Assembly: GCA_021841985.1 (NCBI GenBank)
Contig: JAKCCP010000225.1
Span: 1 to 7,420, forward strand
Length of the DNA stretch: 7,420 nt
Direction of reading: 5' to 3'
Origin: Pseudomonadota bacterium
Lineage (GTDB): Bacteria > Pseudomonadota > Alphaproteobacteria > Acetobacterales > Acetobacteraceae
Shown: positions 6,122 to 7,420 of the stretch, piece after piece
How the letters are laid out: the number at the start of each line of letters is the position of its first letter
How positions within the stretch are numbered: position 1 is the first letter of the stretch
The notes under the pieces: model-generated
What the model was told of the DNA's origin: nothing
Databases searched by the model: none
The model's input: only the letters and a program-made list of their open reading frames with translations
Made by a program: the position numbers and the translations under genes

Positions 6122-7420
6122 TCAGCCCGCCGCGAGCGCGGCCAGCAGCTCCGTGCCGTAGCGTTGCAGCTTGGCGGCGCCGACGCCGCGGATTTGCGCC
6201 AGATCAGCGAGGCGCTGTCCGGCCGCAGCGCGGCGATATCCTGTAGCGTCGCGTCATGAAAAATGAGATAAGGGGGCAGATTTTGGGCATCGGCGGTTCG
6301 CTTGCGCCAGGCGCGCAGGCGCTGGAACAGGGTGTCGTCGCCGCCGCTTCGCACCCCCGCCGGCCCCTGGCCGAGACGCGCCGCCGGCGCCGGCGCGGCA
6401 TGGATGCGGACCGCCCGCTCGCCGCGGAGATAAGGCCGCGCCGCCCCGGCATCGAGCGCGAGCGTGCCATACCCCTCCCCGATCACCAAGGCGCCCTCGA
6501 CGATCATCGCCCGCCCGACGCCGTGCCAGAATTCCGCCGATCGCTCACGGCCGATCGCGAACAGCGCCAATCGATCATGGCCATGCCGGCGCACCGCCTC
6601 GCTGGCCTCGCCGCGCAGCACCGCGACCACATGGCGCAGGCCAAAGCGCTGGCCGGTGCGATAGACCGCCGAGAGCAATTGCTGCGCGGCGACCGTCGCG
6701 TCCAGCGCCGGGCGTGGCGCGAGGCAGTTGTCGCAATGGCCGCAAGGGTCGTCGAGGCGCTCATCGAAACAGGCGAGCAGCGCTTGCGTCCGGCAGCCGC
6801 CGGTCTCGGCGAGGCCGATCATGGTCTCAAGCCGCGCCCGCAGCGCCGGGATCTGGCTCTCCGGCGCCTGCGAGCGGGCGAGGAAATGGCGGGCCCGGGC
6901 GATATCCTCGATGCCGTAGAGCAGCAGCGCCTCGGCGTCCTCGCCATCGCGGCCGGCGCGGCCGATCTGCTGGTAATAAGCTTCCGGGCTGTCGGGCATG
7001 TCGAGATGGACGACGAAGCGCACATCCGGCCGGTCGATCCCCATCCCGAAGGCGATGGTGGCCACCACCACCACCGCCTCGCCGGCCCGAAAGCGGCGCA
7101 GCGCATCACGCTTTTCGGCGCGCGCGAGGCCGGCATGAAAGACCACCGCCTGCACGCCGTCGGCGCCGAGCCGGGAAGCGACCTGCTCGGTGCGGGCCCG
7201 CGAGCCGCAATAGACGATCCCGCTGGCGCCCTGATGGCGCGAGAGCAGCGCCGCCAGTTGCTCGCGCGGGCGCTGCTTCGGGCGCGCCGCGAGAAAGAGG
7301 TTGGGGCGGTGGAAGCTGGCGACGAAGGCGCGCGCCGCGGGCATCGCGAGGCTGGCCAGAATATCGGCGCGGGTGCGCCGGTCGGCGGTCGCGGTGAGCG
7401 CGATCCGGGGAACGCCGGGA
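6122..7420 (-). CDS. recQ: ATP-dependent DNA helicase RecQ, 5' part beyond window, frameshift in the HRDC domain
   Basis: 3'-5' DNA helicase of recombination and replication-fork repair. The 5' part, including Walker A and DEAH, lies past the right edge; the visible part starts at PRIALTATADRRTRADIL (motif III). Then come HRPNLFL; motif IV (GIVYCGSRARTEQVASRL); motif V (ATIAFGMGIDRPDVRFVVHLD); and motif VI YYQQIGRAGRDG. The zinc site is Cys of GGCRTQ (codon 6793-6795), plus three in CGHCDNC (6742-6744, 6733-6735, 6724-6726). The RQC winged helix includes GHDRLALFAIGRE, and the HRDC begins near LPPYLIFHDATLQDIAALRP. After DSA (about 6211) the frame breaks. The expected HRDC end (LADLAQIRGVGAAKLQRYG through LLAALAAG, stop 6122-6124) is in another frame. 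One added base near 6211-6214 joins them, giving about 432 visible residues. Read literally, the frame runs 94 non-homologous codons to a TAG at 5926-5928, overlapping the kinase gene antisense. Helicase and RQC regions should remain functional either way. Confidence 0.93.

Noticed and set aside
6205..6220. Programmed ribosomal frameshift in recQ
   Set aside because: No slippery heptamer or convincing downstream structure is visible, and RecQ is not known to use one; mutation or sequencing error is simpler.

Overview
The window is GC-rich and gene-dense, and it reads as ordinary core chromosome of an alphaproteobacterium. I lean to Acetobacteraceae. That placement is inference from the hflK-hflC-degP order, the codon bias and an AT-rich hairpin element that resembles one I associate with that family; nothing in the window proves it. 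There are six protein genes, two of them cut by the window edges. No tRNA, rRNA, CRISPR array, insertion sequence or phage gene is visible, and no gap without a gene exceeds about 160 bases.

Left block, minus strand (positions 1-3297): hflK, hflC and a degP/htrA-type protease lie head to tail as an apparent operon. hflK and hflC overlap by 4 bases (ATGA), and degP follows hflC after 69 bases with a good ribosome binding site. HflK and HflC are membrane SPFH/prohibitin-family proteins that, in studied bacteria, form a complex modulating the protease FtsH. DegP is a periplasmic serine protease/chaperone. The block is an envelope protein-quality-control unit. degP has no stop in the window and runs off the left edge.

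Centre, plus strand: a 153-base divergent gap separates hflK from mrp (apbC), an iron-sulfur cluster carrier P-loop ATPase whose linker is a repeat-encoded histidine-rich tract. A 109-base spacer follows, holding an AT-rich perfect palindrome and a GC-rich hairpin touching the next gene's likely ribosome binding site. Then comes a complete two-transmembrane sensor histidine kinase with no response regulator on either side.

Right block, minus strand: recQ converges on the kinase gene and runs off the right edge (its 5' part is missing). The helicase motifs from TAT onward, the zinc site and the RQC domain are intact. The reading frame breaks inside the C-terminal HRDC domain; restoring one base recovers a canonical end, so this is a recent frameshift or a sequencing error.

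I do not see an undescribed system. The points most worth a second look are the recQ frameshift, the His-rich Mrp linker, the palindromic spacer element and the orphan kinase. Several very long antisense open frames are side effects of GC-rich codon use.
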